64,000 bases of DNA, from assembly GCA_022885665.1 (NCBI GenBank), contig JAGQDJ010000006.1:124001-188000 (forward strand), read 5' to 3'. The notes under the pieces were generated by a model. The model did not search any database. It had not been told where the DNA came from and saw only the letters and a list, made by a program, of their open reading frames with translations. Below are positions 24,201 through 36,089 of this stretch, piece by piece (position 1 is the first letter of the stretch; every line of letters starts with the position of its first letter). Made by a program: the position numbers and the translations under genes. This stretch comes from Triops longicaudatus (lineage: Eukaryota; Arthropoda; Branchiopoda; Notostraca; Triopsidae).

Positions 24201-26363
24201 GAACGCCTTAAAGCCTCCCCTGAGCTCAGTCGAACCTTGATGAATACACATGCTTTGCCCTGAAATGTTCCCTCGTTTTCCATCAACTCCACCCAAAAGT
24301 CAGGAGATTCAGGCGACACAAAAGCGAATACAAGACCCCATGACGCAACATAATAAAACTTCCCAAACTTGGCACCCTACACCCTAACCAGCATTAACTT
24401 ACACATTAATCTTCAAATCTGTTCAGAAAGCTACCTGCCCCTCGCCTTTAGTCTCGACAAAGTACTTAATTTTTTTCCAAGTCTCTGTAAAAGCTTTCTT
24501 GTTTTGGCAGCGATGATTCTTAGTTCGTTGCCTCAATCTAACGACTGCTTACAAGGCTATAACGTGTCGCATATACTTGGGTGAAAATGGCAGACTTGGT
24601 GGAAAACCAAGCCCATTTTCGCACACCCCCGTCTTGTCAGCAAATTCTAAATTTAGCCTTGTCTCCCTTTTTCGAAATCCCCAACAAGGCTCCCATGGGC
24701 AAAACGGCTAAAAGGTAGGGTTCCGCAATTTGGGAAGGTGGGTGCCCCAGATGGTTCTGTATGTTTCGCAAACGCCCACTTTTCTAGAATACTGACTTGT
24801 TAGCCAAAATCAACATTCTGACATTGTGCCTCTTTTGTGTAAACTTTTCATCAAAACTCTACACAAGACATTCTAAGAAGACGTCTTTTCGTTACTTTCC
24901 TGAAGAATTCCCTTTATGACTCATCTTTTTTTTTGGGTGGGGAAGTGACTGTCCCTGAAGGTAGAGAAGGCTAAAGGGGTTAATTGGAAATGGGCCGAAA
25001 TGGCCTCCTTTTTCTCTCGAGTTTCGTTATATGTCGAAGAGGGTGTGAAATATTAAAAACGATGGTGCTTTGTTGGCTACGCGCATGGTTATTCCATTCC
25101 TAGCATGAGGTTTCTCGTACAGTACTGTCTACCCAAAGGGCAGGGTACAAAGTTGCAGATCAATAGCCAGGGTCCGGGGCACTGCATCCACAAGATCTTT
25201 CCCCAATTCTAAAACTGGGTCAAAACACATAATAACACATTCGTCTAACAAGGCTAGAAAAAGAGCCTAAACCTCTTTCACATTCGTATCCCGAAAGGGG
25301 CGGCTCTTGCCATTCTCCCCATCTTGTCTTACAAATCTTGGTATTACCTGACATATACCGTTGTCGGTTTCCTTCGGGTTCAATACGATTGGTTCCTGCG
25401 TAGTACCTAATCCTGTCAAACACGTCACACTAGATTAACGGCAAAGCATGCTTTCGGCATTTCTTTAGCAATGAACAGTGTATTGTGAAAAGATGAGAAT
25501 GTATCACAAAAAACGGCCTCTCCCCGTGAAATAAGACTCGTCCTGTCTTTTCGCTCCCCAAACGAACCTTGTCTTGTACACGTTCAGTGCTGTGAAAACA
25601 TCCAAAAAACCCAACAGATTTCTTAGAACTATTCGGTGGTTCATATAAAGAGGATTTGGTTTTAAATATGTATACGGGGTAATTTAATTACTTTACAGAA
25701 CGGTAAATATAAACAACAGATTTATCCCCGACAATTTTTAATCAATTTTTTGCTTGAACATCTTCCCTGTAGTAGTTATAGGCTGTCTTTCTCTCCATCA
25801 CAGGATTCCTACGAACGCCAATTCCAGCACAAGACATCGGGGGGAAATTTCAATTTACACGAAGTGGGGAGAGGAGTTCACTCCCCTTAAAAACTTTTCT
25901 TCTCTTCCTGTAAACTTTTTTCTTCCTTATATACACAGCCATGATACCAATTAAAACTGCTCTCTGGACTTTCTTTTCTGCTCTTCTGTACAACAGCTCC
26001 CATTCCGTGTTTTGGACCAGTTCCCAGTTCGATTGAACGGGACGGACGAGTCACAATATCCCGGCAGACTTTCCCTCCGGGTGAAAACAGTTTCTCAATT
26101 CTTTGGCTTTTGACTTATGCACAACGAGGCAAAATGCGAATTGTTGTGTTATTTATAGGTAAAAACTGGTTCATTTCGGAGGCTTTTTCGATACTGTTGA
26201 GGTTGCTCCGTACGCGTTTTCACTTAAATGTGTCAGGAGCTTCAGAAACTTGTTTCCAATACTTATACATGAAACTTGGCGAGGCCAACTAAAAAAAGTT
26301 CACATTGCGGCCCTTAAGGTCAAAGCGAAACGGAGTAAGAGTCTCCTCAAACGTAGGGCCGTC
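18224..26363. other. Gene-poor stretch, about 8.1 kb
   Basis: I found no exon with a recognisable domain on either strand. Many ORFs of 60-126 codons occur, none with splice context. The stretch holds short dispersed motifs: palindromic (A)CAGTACT(GT) at 21081, 22039 and 25119, and a repeated ATGCAT(G/C)ATATGCTCA near 23414 and 23524. It should include the promoter of the GTSF1-like gene at its left end and the 3' UTR of Arl4 at its right end. Confidence 0.4.
23413..23539. repeat. Short repeated motif
   Basis: CATGCATGATATGCTCATGC begins at 23413 and itself contains CATGCATGATA twice (23413 and 23428). A close copy, CATGCATCATATGCTCA, lies at 23523-23539. The copies could be remnants of a small element or regulatory sites. 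Confidence 0.4.
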
Positions 26364-26972
26364 TTATCTCGTTTTCCGTCTGCCTTGTTTGGACATTTTG
26401 CGCTTTTTCATTATCATTTCATAGAGCACTTCCAAGCCTTCGTCCAAGCCTTCGCCAATGATGGCACAGGCTGGTTGCACATGGTACAAATGTTGCGGCC
26501 CGAGTTCGTGGAGCCCCAAGTACTTTTCGATGTCTTTGGGGTCGCGGGCTCCCGGCAAATCTTGCTTGTTCGCTAAAACCAATATAGGAACCGAAGAATT
26601 CTCGGGAGCTTTGGCAGTTCTTAGCAACTCCATTTTGGCCTCTTCCATGCGTTCCAAGTCCACACTGTCGAGCACAAACACTATGCCGTCCGTACATCGC
26701 GTATAACTTTTCCATAAGGGCCGGAGTTTTTCTTGGCCGCCCACATCCCACACGAGGAAAGTGATCCCTTTGGCTTTTCCAGAAGACGCACGGATCTTTT
26801 CACAATTAAATCCAATCGTGGGCACCGTGTTCATGTATTGATCGAATTTCAGGCGATACAAGGCAGTTGTCTTGCCAGCACTATCTAATCCCAACATAAC
26901 GACGTGCAGCGGCGATGGAGTCGAGGGTAAGGCTTCCAGAAACGAAGCATTTTTACCCATACTGGCCCCCAT
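26364..26972 (-). CDS. Arl4: ARF-like small GTPase of the Arl4 class
   Basis: A single coding exon on the minus strand encodes 202 residues. All GTPase boxes are present: P-loop GLDSAGKT (28-35), switch 1 Thr52 in TVPTIGFN, WDVGGQ (75-80) and NKQD (135-138). The insert KSYTRCTDGIVFVLDSVD and the strongly basic tail KKRKMSKQGRRKTR are typical of Arl4A/C/D. The tail serves as nuclear and plasma-membrane targeting signal. Gly2 follows the initiator Met, so N-myristoylation is expected. Arl4 proteins recruit cytohesin Arf-GEFs to the plasma membrane and affect actin and migration. I chose the ATG at 26972 for its strong context (GCCATGG) and because I recall fly Arl4 starting MGAT; the ATG at 26960 (MGKN) would give 198 residues. 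An acceptor-like CAG lies just upstream, so a 5' UTR intron is possible. Confidence 0.94.
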   Translation of the reverse strand: MGASMGKNASFLEALPSTPSPLHVVMLGLDSAGKTTALYRLKFDQYMNTVPTIGFNCEKIRASSGKAKGITFLVWDVGGQEKLRPLWKSYTRCTDGIVFVLDSVDLERMEEAKMELLRTAKAPENSSVPILVLANKQDLPGARDPKDIEKYLGLHELGPQHLYHVQPACAIIGEGLDEGLEVLYEMIMKKRKMSKQGRRKTR

Positions 26973-29900
26973 GGCCAATTTGCATGTCACTGACACGACA
27001 CGGTCGCCCCCCAAGTGAAATGTTTTGGAAGATGACACAACTTTATCTTGCTCACATATCCGTAAAGTTGAACGTCTTCGGGAGGAAAGGGGCCTTTTCT
27101 AGTTGGGCTCGGGTTCTTGCTTGCCACTAAAGCTTTACGTTTAAGCTCGATAGGCACGAACCACAGTCTGGTAATCATGCACACGAATGCCACAGCAGGA
27201 AGTTTAACATTGTGTCAATAAACCTGTCGTACGAAGAAAAAAAAGCGAGATTAGTTGATTAAAGATAACCATCAGAGTTAACCGCATCATCAGAATCAAA
27301 GCTTCTTTAAAAAAGGGCACAAGAGGGGTAGTTTCACTGACACAGCATTTTTAACGGAAAACTAGCGGCTTTGAAATTCAGGCATAGGCCTGAGGGTTGA
27401 TAAAACCATGGAGACAGGCAGACCCTGTGCAACCTGCTGACCATCTGGCTCGAAGCGGCATTTTGGTTCCTACTTGTAAGAAAATACTTACTTCTATGCA
27501 AAATTGATGTGATCAAAGGGTGTGCTAAGTACGTATCCAGAAAGTAGGCACTATACACACTAATTTATGTCCAACAGGGGTGACTTCAGCACTGGTAAAC
27601 AGAGCTAGTCCACGGACGAAACGGCCTCGGCCACAACCTAGCGACGTGAAGGTTGAGAACGGACTAAACTGGAACGGCACATAACCCAGGATCTCACCCG
27701 CATGAAAGCTAACTTTAGCCTAGGACACGGGACAAAGTAGCTCGCTTTTCAAGCGAACCCTGGCTGTGCACCGTAAGTGCCGGAAAATCCGTTCAGGTTC
27801 GATTGGTAAAATGTATTGACAATATCAAGGGAGATCATAAAAGTGGAGGGAAAAGCGGGGAGAAAGAAATAGAGGAAGACAAAAAGAGCGCGGTTTTAGA
27901 ATGCCAAGTATGAGAGCATTGACAATTCAATAAGCCCTAAACTAAAGTGGATCGTAATCGGTGTTCGATACTAAAAAGGAGTTGAGATGGCACGAGATGA
28001 AAAATGGCATTGCGAGATAGCGTGAGAAACCGAAAAGCAAGAACACTTTTTTTGACAAAATCCATTGGCGGTGGGTTTTCTAGTGTATCAGTACTGCACA
28101 CGTACCCTTCCGACACATTTGCCTTTCATTCATATGTAAAGCGTAACGGAAATAGGATACCGACTTAACTGACATATAAATATATTCGGATGAGGATAAA
28201 GTTGACCTAATTTCTCTGCTGTGTTCAAAGAATACTTATTTCCTAGTTACGTGCATAGGGAAAGGCTAATTGACTTCTATAAGGAAGGAGCTATGTATGA
28301 GTGGAAAGATATTCATTAAAGCATCTGTTAAGGCACCGGTCTAGTGTAAACCTCTGGCGAATTACATGTTAATATTTTCAGACGATTGCGCAATAAAATA
28401 TGACCTTGTTCACTCAAAGCTGCTGCTCAACTTCGAAATTGAACTTCATATTCTGTAGAGGCGCCTTTTTTTTCGTAAGAAATGAAAATGTAAGCTTCCC
28501 TATTTGTGACAATATCAAAAATCGTTCTTCAACAAATACATTGCGATTTCTTACTTCTAATTCGTGGAAGGAAATCTAAAATCAGACGGGTGATTTTTTA
28601 AAAAATTAACTGAAAATATTAACATATAATTCGCCCATAAAAGGTTAATCTAGACAAAGGAAAGAAATAGAATACATAATGTCATCGAAAACAAATAATA
28701 GCACAACCTTTCCCTACTTTTCTATAAGATAAATTTTTATAAGATATCTCATATATACCACATAATCTTCTAAAGCATTAACATGAAGCTCGCCATAAGA
28801 GGGTGGTGCTAGACCGGTGCTTTAACCTTATTACAGCTCACAGGAATATTATCTGTATGGGTTAAGTTGATCATGAAAAACTGCTCAAGTTTGGCTTTTT
28901 AATGTTTGACTGTTCAGTTCTGATGCACCATATAAAATTTACAATTATTCTGACAAAACTGAAAAAAATCAAGTCGTCATTAAGTCACTATTCGCTAATA
29001 AGAAAAATCAGCTAAAAGGCGCGTTAATTAATACGACCTCTTATTTATTTTAGAATCACCTGAATTGTTTCACCAAGAGTTAGAGTTTTCGCGCCCCAGG
29101 GCTCTATTTTATGAAAAATTAAGTCCTGTGCTTGTAGTGATAACTACGTCATGCATTTGGAATTGTTTATTGGTCAAACGCGATTTTAAAATAATAAGCA
29201 TATGTTAAATATCGAAGAGATTCAACAGCCTACGTCACTGCAAAGTGACGATTTTAGTCCCTGATTATACTTTTTCGGGACATCCGGTTAAACGAGATCT
29301 ACTGCACGTATTGTAAAAGGTAACCCCTTGACATTGACATTTATCATAATCAAGTGATGTAGTGTGGATGTAATCGAAATATCAATTTCGCAAGGCAGAA
29401 ATAAACGCAGAGCTCCAATAGCGACCATTATTTATTTACGAAAAACAGACGGAAAGTCGAAAGCTCACGGTTGCGTGTAAAGGAACTTAGGAAGCTTCTT
29501 TCGTGCGCATGTCTCGATAACAAACAAGACTATTTTGAAAAGCGTGTTCCCACAACACTTGACCATAAATCGGGATCCCGTTAGCCAAAATAAACTTCTG
29601 AAGTGAGGCAACTTAAGAGGTTTCAAGCAAAGGAGTAAAAGCTTATTAGAAGAACAGCCAACTTACGGGTGCACGAAGTGTAACGCCGATAAAACGAGCA
29701 ACAGAAAAAGGTTCAGCCAACACCAAAACCATTCACGCGGATGACTTCCAAACTGCTTTTTGCATACCAAATAGCATTTTATTTCCCGTTTTTAACGGGA
29801 TATCAGTTTCCGTGTTTCCCTCGTGGCCTATTCTCACGATTTACAATTGTCAACAACACAAAACACGAATGAATGACAAAAACGAGTCCCAAGAACAGCC

Positions 29901-31098
29901 TTTTAACAAAGCCTGGGTTACACAACACGCATGCGCCGTGCTTGATTTTTACTCAAAATAAATAAAATTAGATTTCCTCAATAAGCTCCAGCAAATCTCT
30001 AGGACTGATCTATTCATTATCCCGTCTTACGAACAAAGAGATTGGCATCGTGATGTATTTCCATAAACTTGATTGACGCAAGACCCACAGAACGGCAAGC
30101 GAACACACAAACGTATACGAGTTGCTTAACGAAATATCCACACTGCATTACACTGGCACACAAGGACGGAAAATCGTTAACTGCAACATGGGGGACAAAA
30201 CCCTTCGTAAAGTTAAATTCGCTCTTGTCCCCACGGACTTGCATGATCAACAGCTTCATTAGCTTCATCCGAAATTCCTATTTCAACATAACTGGACTCA
30301 AATCGGGTTTTCCAGTGGAGCAACTGCTGAGCTATGCAGAAACTCGACCATGAAATCCATCCCTTCCTTTTCACAGCTGGTCCAATTTTACTGCAATCAG
30401 ACAAAAATTAAAAACCGTCAACTCATACCTTAAGTTCTTAAATTCGATAAAAATGACAACGTCTCACACTTTCCACTCGACCTGTATATTTTATCGTGAA
30501 CATACCTTCACCAACACATATAAACGGGTGGTCCGATACAGTGTTATACACGCATATTCCATTGGTTATATATATATCAAACATAAAAAAAGAAACAGGT
30601 CGCCCTCCAAGTAACTGCAATAAAATCCATTGGTTATAGAGACCCGAAAAAATTTAAAATGTGGTGGTATAAGGTACTAATATTGAATCATAACGCAGAA
30701 AAATAGGGGATCTGTGGTCACAAGGATTGAAGATGCCACATAGGAAAATTACCAAATCTATGGCTGGGACACATCCAGCAAACAAATCGATGCTATCATA
30801 CGCCAACCATGTCTAATAGTTTCCCGTGTAGCTTGGGTCGTTTTGCAAGAAAAAAATTGGATGAGGTAAGGATGAAAATTCTGGAAAGGTAAAAAAGGCA
30901 AGAACAGGGAAAAAAGAAAAAACGTAAGACAAAAGAAAATTACCATACAGCACTCCCAACTTTGCTCTCCTTACGCTACTACGAATTACAATTTGTCTGC
31001 AACGAGAAAATTAATGTAACCTATGTCAAGTTATATTCCTCGTTTTAAGAATCAAAACAGAAAATGAATTTCCTAAACAACAGGAAATAATTTTGCGT
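26973..31098. other. Spacer between Arl4 and ATF4, 4.1 kb
   Basis: The right part is the 3' flank of ATF4 and the left part the upstream region of Arl4. Much of 28100-30600 is AT-rich. I see no exon. A CAGTACTG palindrome lies at 28089-28096. Confidence 0.4.
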
Positions 31099-32287
31099 TT
31101 AGCCCATGAGCCCTTTCGCAGTAAACATTTCCCGCATAAGTTTCTTCAAATAGCGCACTTCGCTGGACAAATCTTCAAACTTTTTCTTCAATGCCTCATT
31201 GCTTTTAACCAATTCAGCTTCCTGGCTCAGGAGGTCTTCCACTTCAGCCTTTTTCTTTTGCCGGTAACGCGTAGCCGCAGTTTTATTCTGCTCCTTTTTC
31301 CTGAGCTTGCGATCTTCGGGCAAACGCTTGGGACCACTGATTGAAGACCTTTTGGCCACGCCTCCATTCGTCACGCTCCTTTGTGCGGCCGTCTTGCGAA
31401 CAGTTTTGCCTCTCTTGCTGCTCGTTACGACAAATTCTTCATCCGAAGACGATGGCGAGGACGACGCGACGGAAGAGGGCGAAGAGCAGCTTTCTTCTCC
31501 AAAGAGCGAAATCGGAGTAACGTCTGCTAAGTTTAAGGTGGAAAGGGACAGTGCAGGGGAGCTGAAAGCGGATTGAGCTGAGCTAACTGGGGACACGACT
31601 TCTTCAACCAAATGATCAATGAAGGACGTATCTTGGCTCTCATCTTGGAAGCAACACACTTCGCCTTCCAAGAGAACGTCGAAAAGTGTTTCGTTCTCGT
31701 CTTGCTGCAACGGAGGGCTTAGAGGGGGCGTGGGCAAGTACTGAGCTTCATCATGTTTAGTGGCGCCCTCTAGTCCTTGCTCTTCGACGCTCTGGAGCAG
31801 CTGTTCAAAATTGGCCAGCAAATGTTGATTATCGACAGGAATCATGACGAACCCCGAGTTGGAGGACGATTCCGGAGGTGAAGGGCCAACCGGGGAAGTA
31901 TTCGATTGAGGACTGGAAGGAGCCGTCAAGGGGAACTTGTAGCTCGACTCGTCGTCCATCAGGATGGTCGACGGGTAGGTTACAGCATCTACATCGCGGA
32001 ATACTTCCAAATCCATCTTCTCCCCCAGCCATCCGGAAAACGGTTCTAAAGAAACACACAAGGAAGCCAATGAGCGTAAGGTCAAGTCATATAATATCTG
32101 CAAAGTGTGCGCGAAATAGGAGATAGTAGCATTCCAAAAGGTCGCACGGTCTGGCCATGAACAAACGAGTTTGCCCGCCAGTTGGCTTTCCTTCGAACTA
32201 GTTGATATTATTGGGCGGAGCCACCTACCCCAGGCTCGTCTCAAGGTTTTTATCGTGGTCAATACCTGGAAGCACTAGGAGCTGCAT
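31099..32287 (-). CDS. ATF4: bZIP transcription factor ATF4 (fly cryptocephal homologue)
   Basis: Two exons on the minus strand, 32287-32266 and 32045-31099, encode 322 residues (human ATF4 351). ATF4 is the main transcriptional effector of the integrated stress response. The bZIP domain (about 251-318) has the ATF4 basic region KKEQNKTAATRYRQKKKAE followed by a leucine zipper with heptad Leu. The middle is Ser/Pro/acidic-rich, as in unstable activators. The short first exon encodes MQLLVLP. The next residues, EPFSGWLGEKMDLEVF, resemble human ATF4 around FSG...LEKMDLKEF, which supports this splice and reading frame. An alternative donor at 32229/32228 (GTAGGT) would put the first ATG out of frame with ATF4. 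A separate ORF of 67 codons (32032-31829) overlaps the N-terminal part in the +1 frame. A minus-strand tract of about 445 bases before the first ATG contains no ATG. Confidence 0.9.
31829..32032 (-). other. Overlapping alternative-frame ORF in the ATF4 mRNA
   Basis: An ATG at 32032 lies 16 bases before the in-frame internal ATG at 32016 and opens a 67-codon ORF that ends inside the ATF4 coding region. Overlapping out-of-frame ORFs of about this size (uORF2, 59 codons) control ATF4 translation in mammals. Here it would matter only for transcripts in which translation starts downstream of 32287 or the alternative donor is used. It may also be a chance ORF. Confidence 0.35.
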
Positions 32288-33791
32288 GGCAACAACAAAA
32301 TGGCGTTTTGAATCAGGTATAGAATTGATCTGCTCGTAAACCGCAGATCCAAAATTTTCGCAATTCCAAAATGAGATCTCTTCGTTCAATATTCCGATGA
32401 AACTATTAAATGCAGTAATTCCTGTGGCGTTGTCGTTTTTTTCCTTCCGTATTCTGAAATTTGACTAGTCCTTCCTTTTTTTTGCTCGCTGCACGGTTCA
32501 AATATTTTGTAAATCACGTATATCAAAATGGGTATAAGTCTGTCGTAAGAGGTGGGCGACCTCGATTTTGCAAACTTATCAAGGCTTTTCCCCGCTTGCA
32601 ATCAATTGTCTAAAAACAAAACCAAGGGGACGATTTTACCGCGTCAGAAAAAGCCTTTTTTGCGAAATATCGCAAAGCACTTTTCACTTTCTGCGCACTA
32701 GTTTTTCCGAGGCCACCACAATTTCTCTACCCCATAGAACATGGTAGGCGAACACCATTTTCCACCACGGTTTAACACCTGGGATCTCCAGCTTTTGCAT
32801 TCACAAAAATCAAGCGAACTCTATGCTCCCCATTTAGTGCACCATCTGCAGCAAGTCCGGTCTTTGCACGTAGAAACACGCTTAAACTGGACAGTTTGCC
32901 GTACACAATCCACTTAGCGTAAATTCCTCGCACAGTCGATTTTTGTCTAAGTTTGTAACCTAAATTCTGTAGAAAAAACGCACTGCAAACTTTGACGACG
33001 AATACGACGAAATTTTAAGAAAATTCTTCACTGAGACTGTGACGCAGTTCAGTTCGTAATACCTTCGATCTCGCTGCTGTCGTAGCTGAAACTAGTTTGA
33101 CAAGGACTTCACTATGTATCTCGTAAGACTCTTGGCCTTCCGCAGCGTTTTGATTGGACCCAAAGAGGATGCTATCGACACGAACCGTAGTACAAAATCC
33201 ACAGTTTAAATGCTGACAGATACCAGCTGTATTACTCGCTAAGTTGTAGCTATGCAAAGGCAATGTGTAACTATATTCTTGTTGCCGTCTGTACATAGCG
33301 TAAGTGAAGCCATTCAAGCTCGCTTTCTCTGTAAGCAAGCGGCTTACAACCCACTTTCCGTCCCAGTCACCTCTCACGTGTTCGCACTATGCTTTGTCCC
33401 GAAAACCTGCAGCACACGAAAATTTCTAAGCCCGTGAAAAATCTTTTCTTACTCCAACCTAAACAAAAACCGCACTCAAGACCCAAGTATTCCTCTTGAA
33501 ATTACGCTGTTACAAGTCCCACACATTCCCCCGTCTTTTCTCACAGGCTGGCAAACCTGGACTCTTTAGGTGGACACAAAACCATTGCCACCACCTCACA
33601 TTGCTCCCAACTTTGTTCGGAGCCTTGCTGGTGTTCTGTACACGGTCCAAAATAAGACTGACTAGCGTTCTGCATTGAAATTGTAAATTTTACATGGTTG
33701 GAGAACTACAACGACCGATATGTTTTCACTAATAACTCCAGAGCTTGCAAAACAAACAGGGTGTTACATTGAGAATTAACATTTCCCCCCT
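32288..33791. other. ATF4 leader region and spacer
   Basis: The first 445 bases upstream of the ATF4 start have no ATG on the minus strand, as expected of a 5' leader. Beyond this I see no recognisable exon. The 120-codon minus ORF at 33015-33377 has no domain or acceptor support. Confidence 0.4.
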
Positions 33792-36089
33792 TCACTTCCC
33801 CCGGTCAAATTCAAACTGGTCGTTGTTGTGTAGCCATCCACTATCTTGTAAAATTCGATCCTCGGAATCAGTGAAGAATCTCGACCTCTTCTCGACGTCC
33901 AGTTTCGAGAACTGCTCTATCACTTCTTCAACAGTTGCTTTTACCTGAATAGACAAATGCTGCTTTGCTCATATGGTTGTCGGACGTCCCTAACCCTTAA
34001 AAGCAGATCACCTCAACCTGAAACTGACCACGTGACCAAGGTCCATTCTCCCATTTTTGCAGACACAATGTAGTCCAATCTCATTTTTGAAAAAAGAGGT
34101 GTGTGCGTACACCCATAATTTTGCAGTAGATTCTCGGAAAACCTCTCAAGTTCCGCCAACAGTAACGGCTATATTTTTTTCTACGTAGACTTTTTAGGTC
34201 AAACCTTATATTGTTTTTTTAATGTGTTCAAATACTCAAGACTCCCAGCCAGAACCCCTTCAAGCCATTGACGGTATGACTGTTGGTGGAGCTGTAGTTT
34301 AGGTGAGTTTCAGGGCAACTTTCTCTGCACTTTCTATACAAGTAGGAACAGTCAGACTAATTAATCAGGTGTAATTATTTAAAGGGAACACCCTGTTCAA
34401 AGCTCAAGACTAATCTACAACTATTAACAGCAAGGTCTTTATTAAAAGAATAAAAAAGTAAAACACGTAAAGAAGAAATAGAAAGAGTTCAAGGTTCCGT
34501 GAAACCTTCCTCCGTAATGATTTTTTTGCGTGCATTCAATTTTAGCCTACGTTTAGGACTGACTACTCAACCACACAGTTTTGAAAGCTCTTTCCAAGTC
34601 TTTCTGTTACAGCGATGTTCTTCAAAACGACTTACGAATTCCGTTTTTTTAAACGTTTCATGTGACTTTTATGTTTACGTTAACGTTTTATGCTTAACTT
34701 TTATGTTTATGTACAATAATCTTGTCAATAACGAACTCTTTTGTAATGAACTTTCGGCCATGGTAGAAAGAATTTAAAGGCCCGTGTTATGTAAAGGCAT
34801 CGAAAAAGCTACTGACGTAACGAACTTAGGTTACGGCAAAATTGTTTTATTTCCAGTGAGTTCGTAATAGTGAGATACAACAACAAAACTTTTCGTACGC
34901 TCAACTTCGTTCCAATAATTAGCTGTATTTTTAATTACCGAACATATCACTCGCAAGAAGCGGACCTACGTTGCCTAGATTCCTTTCCTACAAACACAAC
35001 AGTGCGTGATGCGTAGATGAAAAAATGTTGATACGAGCACGTGATGACCACGTGGTCCCTTTCAAAAATAGAACAGTTTTACAACTCTTTCCATTTGACA
35101 GCGAGTTTCTTTTTTCCATTGGACCGGATTTCTTTCTACAAGAACTGGAGAGTGATTAATAACCGAAATAAACTCCATAGGAGGAATGCTAATCTTTTAA
35201 CTTCTTTATCAAGACGCGGATTTTTTTTTCTCTTAACAAAACGACAACCCAATTTTGATATTAGCCTTGCGCTGAGGTTATTGAGGCTATTAGCGACTAA
35301 GTATCAAGTACGCAACTTTCTTTACTAAAATTGCAAATCGTCAGCCTTGACGGAACCAAAGCGATTGATGTCATGGTCGCTGCCGAGAGATAGGGAACAC
35401 AAGGACAAACCTACAGAATCTAACTCGACTCCTTCCATGTCCTTACATTTTGTCTCGAAACTATCAAGCAACATTAATTTTGATAACGTACGACTTCACA
35501 GCGAAGGAACTAGGTTGTCTCGTGGTAGGCTATTTGGTTGTAGAGTAAACTAGTTCGCCTGGATTGCCCTTCCTGCTGGAGGTAGTGCGCCAACTGGTAA
35601 GGAAACTTTTCTCAGAAGAAATGTTGCTTCCAGGAAATTCAATTTATATTATTCTTAGTTATCGCTCTTGCAGTGCCCATTGGAAAAAGAGCGAATCTTT
35701 GGAAAAACACATTTCCCGGTAACATTCGAATTACTCCAAGACTAAACAGTGTTTTTACCCCTTCGTGACCTGTTAAACCTGTAGTTAGTGGTTTATGACG
35801 CAATAACGAAGGATAGTTTTGGAAAAAATATGCAAGGCTGATCCGTGATCTTACCATCTTCTAGGTGGCTTTGTTCGAGCTCTTTAAGCAACTTGGATGC
35901 CAATTGCTTCCGCGAAAGTTTGCTCTGCTTTGACAATGGGTTAGATTCATTTTCTTCATTGCATTCTTCAAATTTGATGTTCTCAGTCGTAACGGGGTGC
36001 AAAGTTGGGGATGAGGCCGAAGCCCAACCTTCTTCAAAAGGTTGCAGCCAAGCGTCCTCCATGTCCATAACTTCCCAATCCTCCATCAT
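33792..36089 (-). CDS. Small acidic protein of unknown family
   Basis: Two coding exons on the minus strand, 36089-35855 and 33937-33792, give 126 residues across a 1.9 kb intron. An in-frame TAA upstream fixes the start at the paired ATG at 36089. The N terminus MMEDWEVMDMEDAWLQPFEE is acidic and Trp-rich. A Lys/Leu helix (SRKQLASKLLKELEQSHLED) leads into exon 2, which begins ATVEEVIEQFSKLD and ends GWLHNNDQFEFDRGK. The frame is kept only if splicing uses AAAAG at 33938; the AG seven bases upstream (exon from 33944) would add four residues, KSNC, and stop. An unseen middle exon is also possible. I do not recognise the family. Size and composition resemble small regulatory adaptors, but that is a guess. 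Confidence 0.65.

Noticed and set aside
33015..33377. 120-codon minus ORF between ATF4 and the orphan gene
   Set aside because: No domain, no ATG start and no acceptor; it is probably chance.
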